From NCBI GenBank assembly GCA_001839685.1, contig MLAK01000986.1, forward strand, positions 1 to 40,909: DNA of 40,909 bases, given 5' to 3'. The stretch's first letter is position 1; the number at the start of each line of letters is the position of its first letter. A program made the position numbers and the translations under genes. The DNA comes from Tritrichomonas foetus. Taxonomy: Eukaryota; Parabasalia; Tritrichomonadida; Tritrichomonadidae. This document shows positions 8,943 to 17,564 of the stretch, one piece after another. A model generated the notes under the pieces. That model was not told the origin of the DNA and ran no database searches. It saw only the letters and a list, made by a program, of their open reading frames with translations.

Positions 8943-10382
8943 CTAATGACTTGTTGACAGTGGATAGGATTGGCTAAACAATTGATTTGTTCGGATATCC
9001 GTATGAAGTTTCATAACCGCCAACATATTTACCAATGCTACATGAGGCCTTAAAATTTCATTATTTTGAGAATTAATATTATCATCTCCTGTTGTTGAAA
9101 CATTTAGAAACTCAATTTTAAGTTTTGAAATAAACATTTCTGTTTTAGGCTCATTAAAATAAATAGTTTTATCATATATATTTTTTCTTTTTTCAAATTG
9201 TTCAATAATATCGGATCGAAATTCTGTCCAGGTTAAACTATTAATATTGTCATCTTTTTTATCATCAATAATTGAACTGGCTTTGATTAAAAATGATTTC
9301 CTTACTTTTGTATTATGGCTTTCATTATCACACATTTCATTCCAAAAGTATTTTATTAAATGTTTCATTTCATTCCTAAATAATCCATTTCCTTTTAATT
9401 TGGTGATTAAATCAAGCAAAGAAAGAAAAATGTCATTATTATCGTAGCGATTTGATAAAATTCTAAAAATTAAACGAATTATGTGGTGATGTTTATTCAA
9501 ACATCTATAAAATTTAATTATATAATGAATACAAACTGTATTCATTTCATTCAGCTTTAAAGGATGATAAACCAAAGCTTTTTTCATAAGAAAATTAAAT
9601 GGATAATTCATACACATTCCAATTTTGAGCAAAACCATTTTTTCAGAGTCACATTCTAAATTATTGTAGATTTTTTCTATATTGTCTTTGGTCAAATATT
9701 GATCTTTAATTTTATTAGAATATTTTTCACAAGAACAATAATTTAAGATCAAAAATAATATTGGCAGTTTGGGTATATTATGATGAAACATTAAATTACC
9801 CTCTGAGGACGAATTACTTTGAAGAATATTAAAATATAAATCAAGTTCTTTTCTTTCTCTGTTGCATTCAATACATAAAAGACTGCTTAAGAGTGATTGA
9901 ACTGCCATATAATTAATGAATTTTAACATTAACAACCAAAATTTATCACCATATTTCAGAATGTTGGAATAAATTTCATCTGGCATATAATTATATGATT
10001 TCATCAAAAGTTCACTGACAATTGAAATTTTATATTCAAAATTTGGATCAATAGACGTCTGCAAAATTTGGTAGGAATTTAGTAATGAAATAAAGTTGTC
10101 ATAGTTATTAAAAATTTTGGTGAAATCGAAGAAAATACAAAAAATATCATTAATCTTCTTTAGCGTCTGAAATGAAGAATTAATATCAGTGAGTAGTAAA
10201 AATATTGTTTCAACATTTTTTGGCAGAATTAAAAATTGCTTTAATGATGGTGATGGAGATTTTAAACATTGTATAAGATCACAATGATTCAATACATCTT
10301 GTAAACATGTATTTCTGGTAACTGAAATCATATCATTCGACCTTTTTGTTTTAAAATATTGTTTGATCATTGATGAATTCAT
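8943..10382 (-). CDS. SAPS-domain protein, PP6 (Sit4) regulatory subunit-like
   Basis: The protein has 479 residues and is alpha-helical throughout. Near the N-terminus the order CLQDVLNHCDLIQCLKSPSP, then LKQFLILPKNVETIFLLLTD, matches the SAPS hallmark of a dispersed 'dvlqeck...l..FL..pe.le.lv..i' block. Residues about 145-172 (KYGDKFWLLMLKFINYMAVQSLL) fit the later SAPS block in which a helix ending in a Leu-rich 'mdlLlrl' segment appears. SAPS subunits hold the PP6/Sit4 catalytic subunit and choose its substrates. The sequence is divergent, and the C-terminal 80 residues are unlike any motif I know. A generic HEAT/ARM-like helical protein is the alternative. TCATTT (minus strand, 10390-10395), 8 bases before the ATG, is an initiator candidate. 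Confidence 0.6.
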   Translation of the reverse strand: MNSSMIKQYFKTKRSNDMISVTRNTCLQDVLNHCDLIQCLKSPSPSLKQFLILPKNVETIFLLLTDINSSFQTLKKINDIFCIFFDFTKIFNNYDNFISLLNSYQILQTSIDPNFEYKISIVSELLMKSYNYMPDEIYSNILKYGDKFWLLMLKFINYMAVQSLLSSLLCIECNRERKELDLYFNILQSNSSSEGNLMFHHNIPKLPILFLILNYCSCEKYSNKIKDQYLTKDNIEKIYNNLECDSEKMVLLKIGMCMNYPFNFLMKKALVYHPLKLNEMNTVCIHYIIKFYRCLNKHHHIIRLIFRILSNRYDNNDIFLSLLDLITKLKGNGLFRNEMKHLIKYFWNEMCDNESHNTKVRKSFLIKASSIIDDKKDDNINSLTWTEFRSDIIEQFEKRKNIYDKTIYFNEPKTEMFISKLKIEFLNVSTTGDDNINSQNNEILRPHVALVNMLAVMKLHTDIRTNQLFSQSYPLSTSH

Positions 10383-10555
10383 AAAAAAGAAATGAAATCA
10401 TCATATTTGAAAGGAAACTTTTTCTGTATTTACAAAAAATTCGGCAGAAACAAAATATGGCAAAAAGAAAAAAGTCGAACTTGGTCAGAAGATAAATGAA
10501 AACTAATTGCCTTAAAAACCTGATATATGTGCAACATTAATATTGTGATATATTG
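10383..10555 (-). promoter_or_regulatory. 5' flank of the SAPS-like gene with initiator-like TCATTT
   Basis: The minus-strand TCATTT at 10390-10395 lies 8-13 bases before the ATG at 10382. It matches the trichomonad Inr. Nothing else is recognised in this short flank. Confidence 0.35.
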
Positions 10556-10960
10556 TCATCTCGTGAGGGATGCTTCACATTTTTTCACGATAATGAAATC
10601 CCATAAACGAAAAATGATAGATACTAAAATGATTCGAGTTTCAATGCTCGACCTGATAAAATCAATACCATAAAATATAAAGTTTAAGTTCATGGAAAAA
10701 AGTGAATGGAAATTAGCCATTACCAATTTGGCATTTATTTTTTTATTTGAATAAACAAATTGTTTCATCGTTAATAATAACTTTTTAAAATGATCCAAAG
10801 AGAAATTTGAGAGAAAAGTAATCGTCAAACTCAAAAAGGTTTCGATATTGGAATGAGAGCTTTTTCTGAGATTACCGTTTATTAAATTAAATGTCAGGTG
10901 CAAAATAAGGTCAAATAATGTGATGATTTTTTTTTCAATCAAGATGATTTTCTCCGAATT
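10556..10960 (-). pseudogene. Relic of a helical-repeat protein gene
   Basis: On the minus strand 134 codons are open between stops, but there is no ATG near the 5' end (the frame opens after TGA at 10961-10963 with NSEKIILIEKKII). The protein is amphipathic and helical (IETFLSLTITFLSNFSLDHF, INAKLVMANFHSLFSMNLN), resembling ARM/HEAT-type repeats found in large trichomonad proteins. Just upstream, another frame gives protein-like sequence (INYTPNTYEIRRK) that runs to a stop, suggesting an older frameshift. It is probably a decayed gene fragment, and which gene it came from is unknown. It lies between the SAPS-like gene and the nested transposons. Confidence 0.4.
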
Positions 10961-11246
10961 TCATAAGTGTTAGGAGTATAATTAATATGATTGGATAGAA
11001 TCGATGGTTTTATTCAAAAAGCTTCAAAAAACATATTTTCTAAGAAAATGTCAAAATCTTCTTTCAATACTCACAAAATTTTTAATTGTAATTTTTTGGA
11101 TATAAATTTTTATTCGTCACAAATTAAGAAATTGGAAATTCTTTTCATTATCCTATAAAAGGACGAAACAAATTTTTTTTTCCAGTTTATAAAAAATTTA
11201 ATAAAAATATCTGACAAAAAAATTCATTTGATAAGATTTGATATAT
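10961..11246. other. A+T-rich flank left of the nested transposons
   Basis: No intact gene is present. Minus-strand fragments at the left edge may extend the adjacent relic in shifted frames. The right edge ends in the 8-bp target duplication ACAATATC (11247-11254) of the outer element. Confidence 0.4.
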
Positions 11247-11268
11247 ACAATATCAGATGTATACAAAC

Positions 11269-11736
11269 AAAAGTACACAACCTGGAAATACGTTTATTTT
11301 CATTAAATAAACTGAACTTTTTCGAATCTTGGAAACAACTTCCCGACTCTCTGATGCTTAATTTACAGCAACGAATTTTTGCTGAATATATCTCAACCAA
11401 TAAAAAATGCCAAAATTCGCTTGATTACAATTATCGAAATTACACATTATTTCTAAAATCTCAAAGCAGATGAAAGATTTTGCCTTTTCCACTAGATCAA
11501 AGAGTTACTCAACTATTTCTCTATATTATCCCTACTATGTGGACAATTTTATCAAATTTATCTTGCAATACACCAATTTTATTGAATTTGAATTTTCCGA
11601 AAGATTGATGCTTAGATTTTTTTTCAAACTTTGCCAACATGCACAATTTCGTCAGAATGTATTAACATCGATTTTTAAAGCATTTTTGTCTTTTGGTTGT
11701 CGAGAATTACGTTCTCAAAAAAAATTCGATATTTGA
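11269..11736 (+). pseudogene. Broken helical reading frame carried by the inner element
   Basis: Two adjoining plus-strand frames (to 11473, then 11470-11736) overlap by ATGA and read as one protein with a single frameshift. The first contains LPDSLMLNLQQRIFAEYIST, the second SERLMLRFFFKLCQHAQF. Both are amphipathic helices of HEAT/ARM type rather than a recognisable DDE transposase. It may be a captured piece of a host gene, or a degraded transposon protein; I cannot tell which. No initiating ATG lies near the element's left end. Confidence 0.4.
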
Positions 11737-12163
11737 TCAATGTCTAATGAACAAATTGTATTCAACCCACACAAAATCATGAGCATTCTTATTAATAAAG
11801 AAGGAAATTGAAATTAATTCTGAAATTATTTGTGAATCTTATTTTTTGCGCATAATTTTTTTTTCATTCTTAAAATCCTTTTGAAGGAGCTTATCCATGT
11901 AAATACTCTCAAAAATCAAGGATATGTCGCATATGTGTGGGAAAAAAGTAGATTTTCATTGTCAATGGAATAGACGATTATAATGTATTCAAAACAAAAA
12001 GTATTTCTAAAAAAATTGCTTTTTTTATTAAATCGAAGAATATCTCAAAAATAAAAAGACAAAATCTCTTAATATTTTGGATATATTATTTTTTAATTAT
12101 CCTAATTTTATGAAGAAAATAAAAATAAAATCATAAGCGTAGAAGCATAGGTTGTGTACTTTT
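11269..12163 (+). mobile_element. Inner DNA transposon inserted in the outer element's inverted repeat
   Basis: This 895-bp element starts AAAAGTACACAACCT and ends with the exact reverse complement of those 15 bases (12149-12163). It is flanked by an 8-bp duplication, ATACAAAC, at 11261-11268 and 12164-12171. These bases are part of the outer element's own left inverted repeat, which is thereby duplicated. A ninth base (T) also matches, so 8 or 9 bp. It inserted after the outer element. The core GTAYACAA of its ends is shared with the outer element's ends, so the two may use related transposases. It has room for only a short frame and appears non-autonomous. Confidence 0.8.
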
Positions 12164-12534
12164 ATACAAACTAACTAGCTCTAGATGTAGAAGACTATTG
12201 AGAGATCTAAATGAATAATTGTTGATATTATTGTCATCTAAAAATTATTTAATTGTAATCCTATTAATAATATATAAATATTATAATTTAAAAATCAAGA
12301 TACAGAGAAAACCAAATCAAAAAAAAATTGTGAGAAAAAAATAAACCCAACAGAAATTTCTGAGAATTATTGAGATAAAAAGTGATTTTATAACATTAAT
12401 ATCTTGATTATTTCTTATCATAAATCGTGCTTTTTATTATCATATGACCCTCCATCGAAAATTATAATGTTTTCCAAAATACAAAAATGAAGTATAAAAA
12501 AAATATTAATAATTTTGCTATAAATAAAAAAAAT

Positions 12535-13261
12535 TTAGGCATCAATGAGAAGATTACGAATGTTTTGCCATCTAAATGGCGAGTCATCAGAAAATTCACT
12601 TGACATCGAGTCTGGAAAAAAACAAATTGGATTCCATTTTTCCCATTGCAATGTTCGGAAACACTCTGAATTCTGTGAATCCGAAAAAGACATTTCTGGT
12701 TCTTCTACAAGTTGATTTGACTGAAGGTAATTGAAAATTCTATTTTTGTGAAATGAAAAGCTTTCATTTTTGTCTGTGATTTCTTCATTGAAAATTAAAT
12801 CTTTTACCCATCTAACATTAATTCAACTGTAGCTTGAGAATGTGCTGTTGAGGACTGCCAGTCTATTTTCTTCATATACTAAAATTTTATGACAGAAAAG
12901 ATTTCAATACATTCTTATTTGTCAAATGGAAATTGAATTAATTCAACATCACTGAGTTAAAACTATCAAAATTTTCGCGATTTTTAATTAAAAATCGATA
13001 GAAGAAGTGTAAATAGAATTATGGGAAGCAGTATTATAATCTTTGTGATTCTTGGAAAAAAAGCTTCTCACAATTTTTTTTTAGGCTTCCTCCAAAATCG
13101 CTCTTTTTTCGGTTTAATTGTTGCAAAATTTCAAAACTATGAATAAATATGGCTCATAACTATAAAAAATAGATTTAACAATTGACTGAAAGCTGTTCAC
13201 CCGAAAACTGAAACAATAGCTTCTTCAGAATCATTTTCGAAATATTTTTGAATTCGGCCAT
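12535..13261 (-). pseudogene. Decayed ORF of outer element, copy 1
   Basis: A minus-strand coding relic of about 240 codons runs from ATG 13261 (MAEFKNISKMIL) to TAA 12535-12537 (RWQNIRNLLIDA). Protein-like segments occur in order in shifting frames: QSIVKSIFYSYEPYLF, ILQQLNRKKSDFGGSLKKN, ENFDSFNSVMLN, FDKYECIEIFSVIK and ILVYEENRLAVLNSTFSS. A 95-codon stretch (12535-12822), open from a TGA to the final stop, is the best preserved part. At least three frameshifts and several stops are identical in copy 2. I recognise no transposase motif, so it may be the transposase remnant or a passenger gene. Confidence 0.6.
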
Positions 13262-13405
13262 TTGCGAAGTTTGCGATAAGGGAAATTTTCGTCATTCTTT
13301 TAGCTATTTGGGTTTTGATTTTTGACTGATGGTATTAAGTAATACTGATGATAAGGATCATTTTAGTGATTTCGTACGTTAAGACTATTTGGTTTGTATA
13401 CATCT

Positions 13406-13608
13406 ACAATATCTAACAATTCTGATGTAATTCATGGTTTTTTTGAATATAAATTTAGGGCCTTAGAAAACTTTTTATGAAGAATTTCACCACTTTTTCG
13501 GAAATTTATCCTAAAAATACATCAAAGTATCAAACTTTTTCAATGAAATTTGCACGAGGCCAAAAAAGTTCAGAATTATTCGACTTTTTCAATTGCACGG
13601 CCATAGCT
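13406..13608 (+). promoter_or_regulatory. Short 5' flank of kinase 1 next to the transposon
   Basis: Only 203 bp separate the transposon end from the preferred kinase ATG. The first 8 bases are the right target duplication. An in-frame upstream ATG at 13477 would add 44 residues with A+T-rich codons, unlike the GC-richer codons after 13609. No clear TCAYTW initiator precedes either ATG. Confidence 0.35.
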
Positions 13609-14823
13609 ATGTTCCACGTCAGAAGATTTTCCTTACCACTTCCCCGCGAGACTCTTCAGGTTGCCGATACTCAGAAAAACAACTGTCATAAACAAGTGAA
13701 TCAATACATCTTCGTAAAAAAGATCGGAAATGGATCATCAGCAAAAGTGCACCTTGCATACGACACAAAGAACGAAAAGTATGTTGCAATCAAGTCGCCA
13801 AAGAAATTGGGGCATTCGTATCCATACCTCGCCCAACTTGAAAGAGAGATATCGCTTATCAGAAGATTCAATCATCCGTCGATTATCAAAATGTATGACG
13901 TCCTTCATGTCTTGTCTACAAATACCGCGTATGTAGTGCTTGAGTGGGCCGATTGCGGAAGTTTAAAATCACTGATAAATAAGAGGTACTTATTCACCGA
14001 CAATCAGCTCTCCTCGATCTTTAGGCAGGTCATTCAGGGTCTCAAATACGTCCACTCGCAAGGAATTGCCCACGAAGACATAAAACCGTCAAATTTATTG
14101 CTTTTCTCGGATGGTTCGTGCAAAATTTCTGATTTTGGAATCGGTCACAATTTTGAGAGTGCTGATACAGTTATTGGATCGCCAGCGTATCAAGCACCCG
14201 AAATTTTCGATGATAACGATGATAATTACGATCTTGATGATGATGAATATAATTTGAATGAAAATTCAAACAGAGCCCTCAATTTTACTTCACATAACAA
14301 TTCTCCAAACAAATTAAGTTGTAACTATAGTCAGTATAGCAGCCATGATGCTAATTCATGTTATCGAAATTATTGTGTTAAAAACGAAAGCAATAATTTC
14401 TGTAATACGTTAGATCCAGCGAAGGAGGATGTTTGGTCATTAGGAATCTCATTATATGAGACGAAGTTCCATACTTTACCTTATAATGGTGAAAATTTCT
14501 ATGAGATAGCAAATGCCATCAAAACGAAAAAACTTGAAATTCCAAACACAGCATCTGAAAAATTGAAAGATGTTCTTCAAAATATGCTTCAGGCTGATCC
14601 AAGAAAAAGAATATCAATTGATGACTTACTCAAGCATCCTTTCTTTAGCAACGAAAACACAGAAAAATCACTCAAACTTCCTCTCGTCATCCCTGATACT
14701 TTTGACATGAAAAATGTAAACAAGTATGATGCGGTTGTGTGCGGCGAGGACTACTCATTCTCGGTCATTGAAATGGATAGCTTGCTTCTCCGTTGTGGTG
14801 ACAAAAACTATGGTGCAATTTAA
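13609..14823 (+). CDS. CAMK/CAMKK-like serine/threonine protein kinase
   Basis: The protein has 404 residues from ATG 13609, chosen because FHVRRFSLPLPRETLQ looks like a family N-terminus and codon composition changes there; ATG 13477 would give 448. The kinase domain spans about 33-300: IGNGSSAKV loop, VAIK (Lys62), alpha-C Glu79, catalytic HEDIKPSN (His155, Asp157), DFG (175-177), then VIGSPAYQAPE. It keeps the catalytic Asp and the metal Asp, so it should be active, but HRD is HED: the Arg that normally contacts a phosphorylated activation loop is Glu. The activation segment resembles the LKB1/CaMKK/SNF1-kinase-activating group. An insert of about 68 acidic, Asn- and Ser-rich residues (about 203-270) separates the APE motif from DVWSLG. 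Substrates are unknown. The end KNYGAI is followed directly by TAA. Confidence 0.88.
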   Translation: MFHVRRFSLPLPRETLQVADTQKNNCHKQVNQYIFVKKIGNGSSAKVHLAYDTKNEKYVAIKSPKKLGHSYPYLAQLEREISLIRRFNHPSIIKMYDVLHVLSTNTAYVVLEWADCGSLKSLINKRYLFTDNQLSSIFRQVIQGLKYVHSQGIAHEDIKPSNLLLFSDGSCKISDFGIGHNFESADTVIGSPAYQAPEIFDDNDDNYDLDDDEYNLNENSNRALNFTSHNNSPNKLSCNYSQYSSHDANSCYRNYCVKNESNNFCNTLDPAKEDVWSLGISLYETKFHTLPYNGENFYEIANAIKTKKLEIPNTASEKLKDVLQNMLQADPRKRISIDDLLKHPFFSNENTEKSLKLPLVIPDTFDMKNVNKYDAVVCGEDYSFSVIEMDSLLLRCGDKNYGAI

Positions 14824-15039
14824 TAACAACGAGGTTGTCGACAGCCAAAATCCTTTCACATCACTCATCATATTTCCCAGAAAAGCTTCTTTTTATTCAA
14901 AAAGCTGCGTCATTCTCTTTCAAAAATTGTGAATATTTCAAGATAATGAAATTCGATTTGTTCATAATCAACAGTTACGAGAAAGAAAAGTAAATCGAAG
15001 AACATGGAGTTATCACATCCAAACAAACAAATGAGGAAG

Positions 15040-15087
<48 letters not shown>

Positions 15088-16167
15088 CCTATCATGTTAT
15101 TGTAGAGATCATGTATTAAATGTTTTTAATTTATACTATTTTCTTTCTTCTATTCTTTCTTTTTCATGAAAAATTATTATTTGTAGATATAGACAATTTT
15201 CATGCCAATTCGATTTCATTATAACAGAGATGCCAAAACTGAACCAATTCCTTTTTTAATATTCTGACCAAAGCTCAAATCGAATTCACTCGAAATTGTC
15301 ATAGATTTATTATTCAAAAATTCATACCTATAAATGGCAGTATGTTTTTTCTTATACACCATTCCCATTTCATTTTGATGTCAGGTGAGATTCATTTTCA
15401 GAGCTCATTTATCATGTCATAGACAGCATCTATGTTAAACTGATCATCAGATTATATGATTAATTAGGATGTTCTTTATCGCATAAGGGTGAGGATTTCA
15501 ATTTTCTAGAATTTCACAGGCAATACTAAATTATAGACAGAAATATGTGTTATATTCAAATAATTAGAGAGTTCTTTAGCCTCTCGCATTTTAACAAGAG
15601 TTAATGAAAACGAGATTTTTGAGATATTTGCCAATAGAAAATTGATAAGGAATTGACATCAATAGAAATTTATTTTTTGAATGCTATTCAAAACTTATCC
15701 TAATGATCAAAATCACATCTATCTTGCATGTAAACATATTGATTACTATTTTCCGACTTTTTTCTCTTCTACGATTAGTAAAATAATTATTAAACCAAAA
15801 AACACGAAATTAACAAAATATAATGTGTAATTCCATATCTTTGTTCTTCGAATAAATAGAAATTTTTCAAAAGGATTAGATTATTGAAATAGTTATTCAA
15901 TTTTATGCAATAGACCAATTCTGATTGAAATGCTTATTGGGAGTATTGTAATACGTAGCTACGTTCATTTTTTCAAGGCCATTGAATTATTCAGAAATAA
16001 AATATTTCAATATGAACATTCAAATATGTTAATTGAAATATTAGAATGAATTAACTATTTCACCCAAATTCTCAGAAACTAAACTTTGTGATCTCAGAAA
16101 TCTTTACATTTTTTGTATCAATTAATTTCTGTGGATTTTTTGTGAACCCTCACATTTTTTTTGTGAT
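14824..16167. other. Intergenic stretch with long poly(A), no gene seen
   Basis: About 1.3 kb between two same-strand kinase genes. It contains the run of 47 A listed separately. No coding relic, inverted repeat or RNA gene was recognised. TCACAT at 16150-16155, 13 bases before the next ATG, is a weak initiator candidate. Confidence 0.5.
15040..15086 (+). repeat. Uninterrupted run of 47 A
   Basis: Forty-seven consecutive A residues lie 216 bp after the stop of kinase 1. It may be a homopolymer expansion, or the tail of a retroposed transcript. No target duplication was found to support retroposition, and exact length in an assembly is unreliable. Confidence 0.8.
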
Positions 16168-17253
16168 ATGGAATCCGAATCCATCCAGACTGGCGATGTC
16201 ATCCATGGCTATCGTTTTGACAGGGTCATTGGCCGAGGCGGTTATGCCTCTGTCTGGCAAGTCACATCAACTCGCTTTAATCTCATCTTCGTTGCCAAAG
16301 TCGTCGTTCCGCAAAAAAACAACATCGAGCGCGCCTGGAAAAGCTTTGATGCAGAAGTCCAAGCCCTTCTCAAATTGGATCATGCCAACATTATCAGATT
16401 GTACGATCATTTTACAGAAAATAATTTATTCTTTTTAATCCTGGAAATGTGCAGCAAAGGAAACCTTGTTGATGAAATTAATGATTGCAGAGTTCTCAAG
16501 CGCGTCAGATTGATGAGCGTTACACGGCAGCTCCTTGGCGCCATAAAATATGCTCATTCCAACAAAGTTGCCCACAGGGACATAAAGCCTCAAAACATCC
16601 TTTTCGACGATTTCGGGAGGGTGAAGTTGGCAGATTTTGGGATTTCAATTTTTCTGAATGATGGTGAAGATTCCATTGTCAGAAAATTTGAATGCTCTCC
16701 TTTATTTAGTGCCCCAGAGGTTCTTTGTGGCGAAAATCACGACATATTTAAGGCAGACATTTGGAGCCTTGGAATCACTCTCATTTATGCTGCAACAGGC
16801 ACTGTTCCTTTCAGGAATCATGACAAAGCGAAAATGATCAAGGACATGCGGTTTCTCAACTTTAATTTCACCAGAAAAGACATTCCAGAAATTATTTTTC
16901 AGCTGATAAAGAAAATGGTTGTTTATGATCCAAATAAAAGAATATCAATTGATGAAGCTTATGACATATTCAATTCTGCACCAGGAAGTGTATCAACAGT
17001 TTTATCAGACAATGTGAAGTTCCCAACTCTTAGAAATAACCCAATTGTTCCCCTTCAAGATACTATAATGAGTGGAAGAGTGAATGAGTTGTGTATCAAA
17101 AAATCAATCGTAACGAAAAGGAAAATGGGTGGTTCTTTTCATCATATTGGAAGAGTGAGGTCTATTTCTCCGATATTCTCTAATCAACTCGCTCATGGTG
17201 ATAAAAAGCTGTCAGGACAAGAAAATTCGAAAATAAGTGAGAATTTGGCTTAG
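16168..17253 (+). CDS. CAMK-like serine/threonine protein kinase
   Basis: The protein has 361 residues. The kinase domain is about 15-270, with every catalytic motif present: GRGGYASVW glycine loop (22-30), VAK (Lys44), alpha-C Glu63, HRDIKPQN (136-143), DFG (156-158), SAPE (181-184) and DIWSLG (197-202). RISIDEA near the end of the domain closes it. It should be catalytically active. The 90-residue tail is basic and Ser-rich (VTKRKMGGSF, GRVRSISPIF), as is common in the trichomonad CAMK-like expansion, and could be a site of autoregulation; that is inference. It lies on the same strand as kinase 1 and 1.3 kb downstream, but the two differ in HRD, activation loop and tail, so they are not a recent tandem duplicate. 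Confidence 0.93.
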   Translation: MESESIQTGDVIHGYRFDRVIGRGGYASVWQVTSTRFNLIFVAKVVVPQKNNIERAWKSFDAEVQALLKLDHANIIRLYDHFTENNLFFLILEMCSKGNLVDEINDCRVLKRVRLMSVTRQLLGAIKYAHSNKVAHRDIKPQNILFDDFGRVKLADFGISIFLNDGEDSIVRKFECSPLFSAPEVLCGENHDIFKADIWSLGITLIYAATGTVPFRNHDKAKMIKDMRFLNFNFTRKDIPEIIFQLIKKMVVYDPNKRISIDEAYDIFNSAPGSVSTVLSDNVKFPTLRNNPIVPLQDTIMSGRVNELCIKKSIVTKRKMGGSFHHIGRVRSISPIFSNQLAHGDKKLSGQENSKISENLA

Positions 17254-17564
17254 AAAGTGTAAAACAAAAATATATTTTTGTTGAAATTCCTAATGTAAAT
17301 AGTCAATTTTATTGAACTTAATATTATAAAATAAAATGCGTTTATGAAACATGATATGATTTTTTATTTCTCCTTTTCCTATGGTTATTTTTAGTCATTG
17401 CTAGTCTAATTACACTAAATGTTTTATTTTCATTTTTCTTTCTCTTTTTCATTTTTCATTCGTTTGGCTTGATTATATATTTTAAGGAACTTTATTATGA
17501 ATCTTTTTGAATTCATGATGGATAGTCAATCAATTTTTCCTTGAACTTATGTGAACAGTAAAAT
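17254..17564. other. Intergenic stretch, no gene seen
   Basis: About 310 bp of A+T-rich DNA between the second kinase and the Frag1/DRAM-like gene, with pyrimidine-rich runs on the plus strand near 17420-17465. No feature was recognised. Confidence 0.5.

Larger units (their letters stand above)
11255..13405 (+). mobile_element. Outer DNA transposon, copy 1 (interrupted by a second element)
   Basis: The ends are perfect 14-bp inverted repeats: AGATGTATACAAAC at 11255-11268 and GTTTGTATACATCT at 13392-13405. The flanks carry an exact 8-bp duplication, ACAATATC, at 11247-11254 and 13406-13413. The next base out also matches, so 9 bp is possible here, but copy 2 fixes 8. From 12172 the body matches copy 2 (21843-22938) almost base for base. 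Without the inner element and its duplication it would be 1,248 bp. An 8-bp duplication points to a cut-and-paste transposase such as hAT, P or a Mutator-like type; the superfamily cannot be assigned from the ends. Its right end is 203 bp before the ATG of the first CAMK-like kinase. Confidence 0.85.

Noticed and set aside
14726..14932. Frame continuing beyond the stop of kinase 1, considered as a frameshifted C-terminus
   Set aside because: The kinase frame ends cleanly at GAI and stop; the other frame has no motif and no homology I recognise.
14910..15095. Minus-strand frame with a long Phe run
   Set aside because: It is only the translation of the 47-base A-run.
16088..16438. 116-codon frame overlapping the second CAMK-like kinase
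   Set aside because: It is in the wrong frame across a clearly coding kinase N-lobe.
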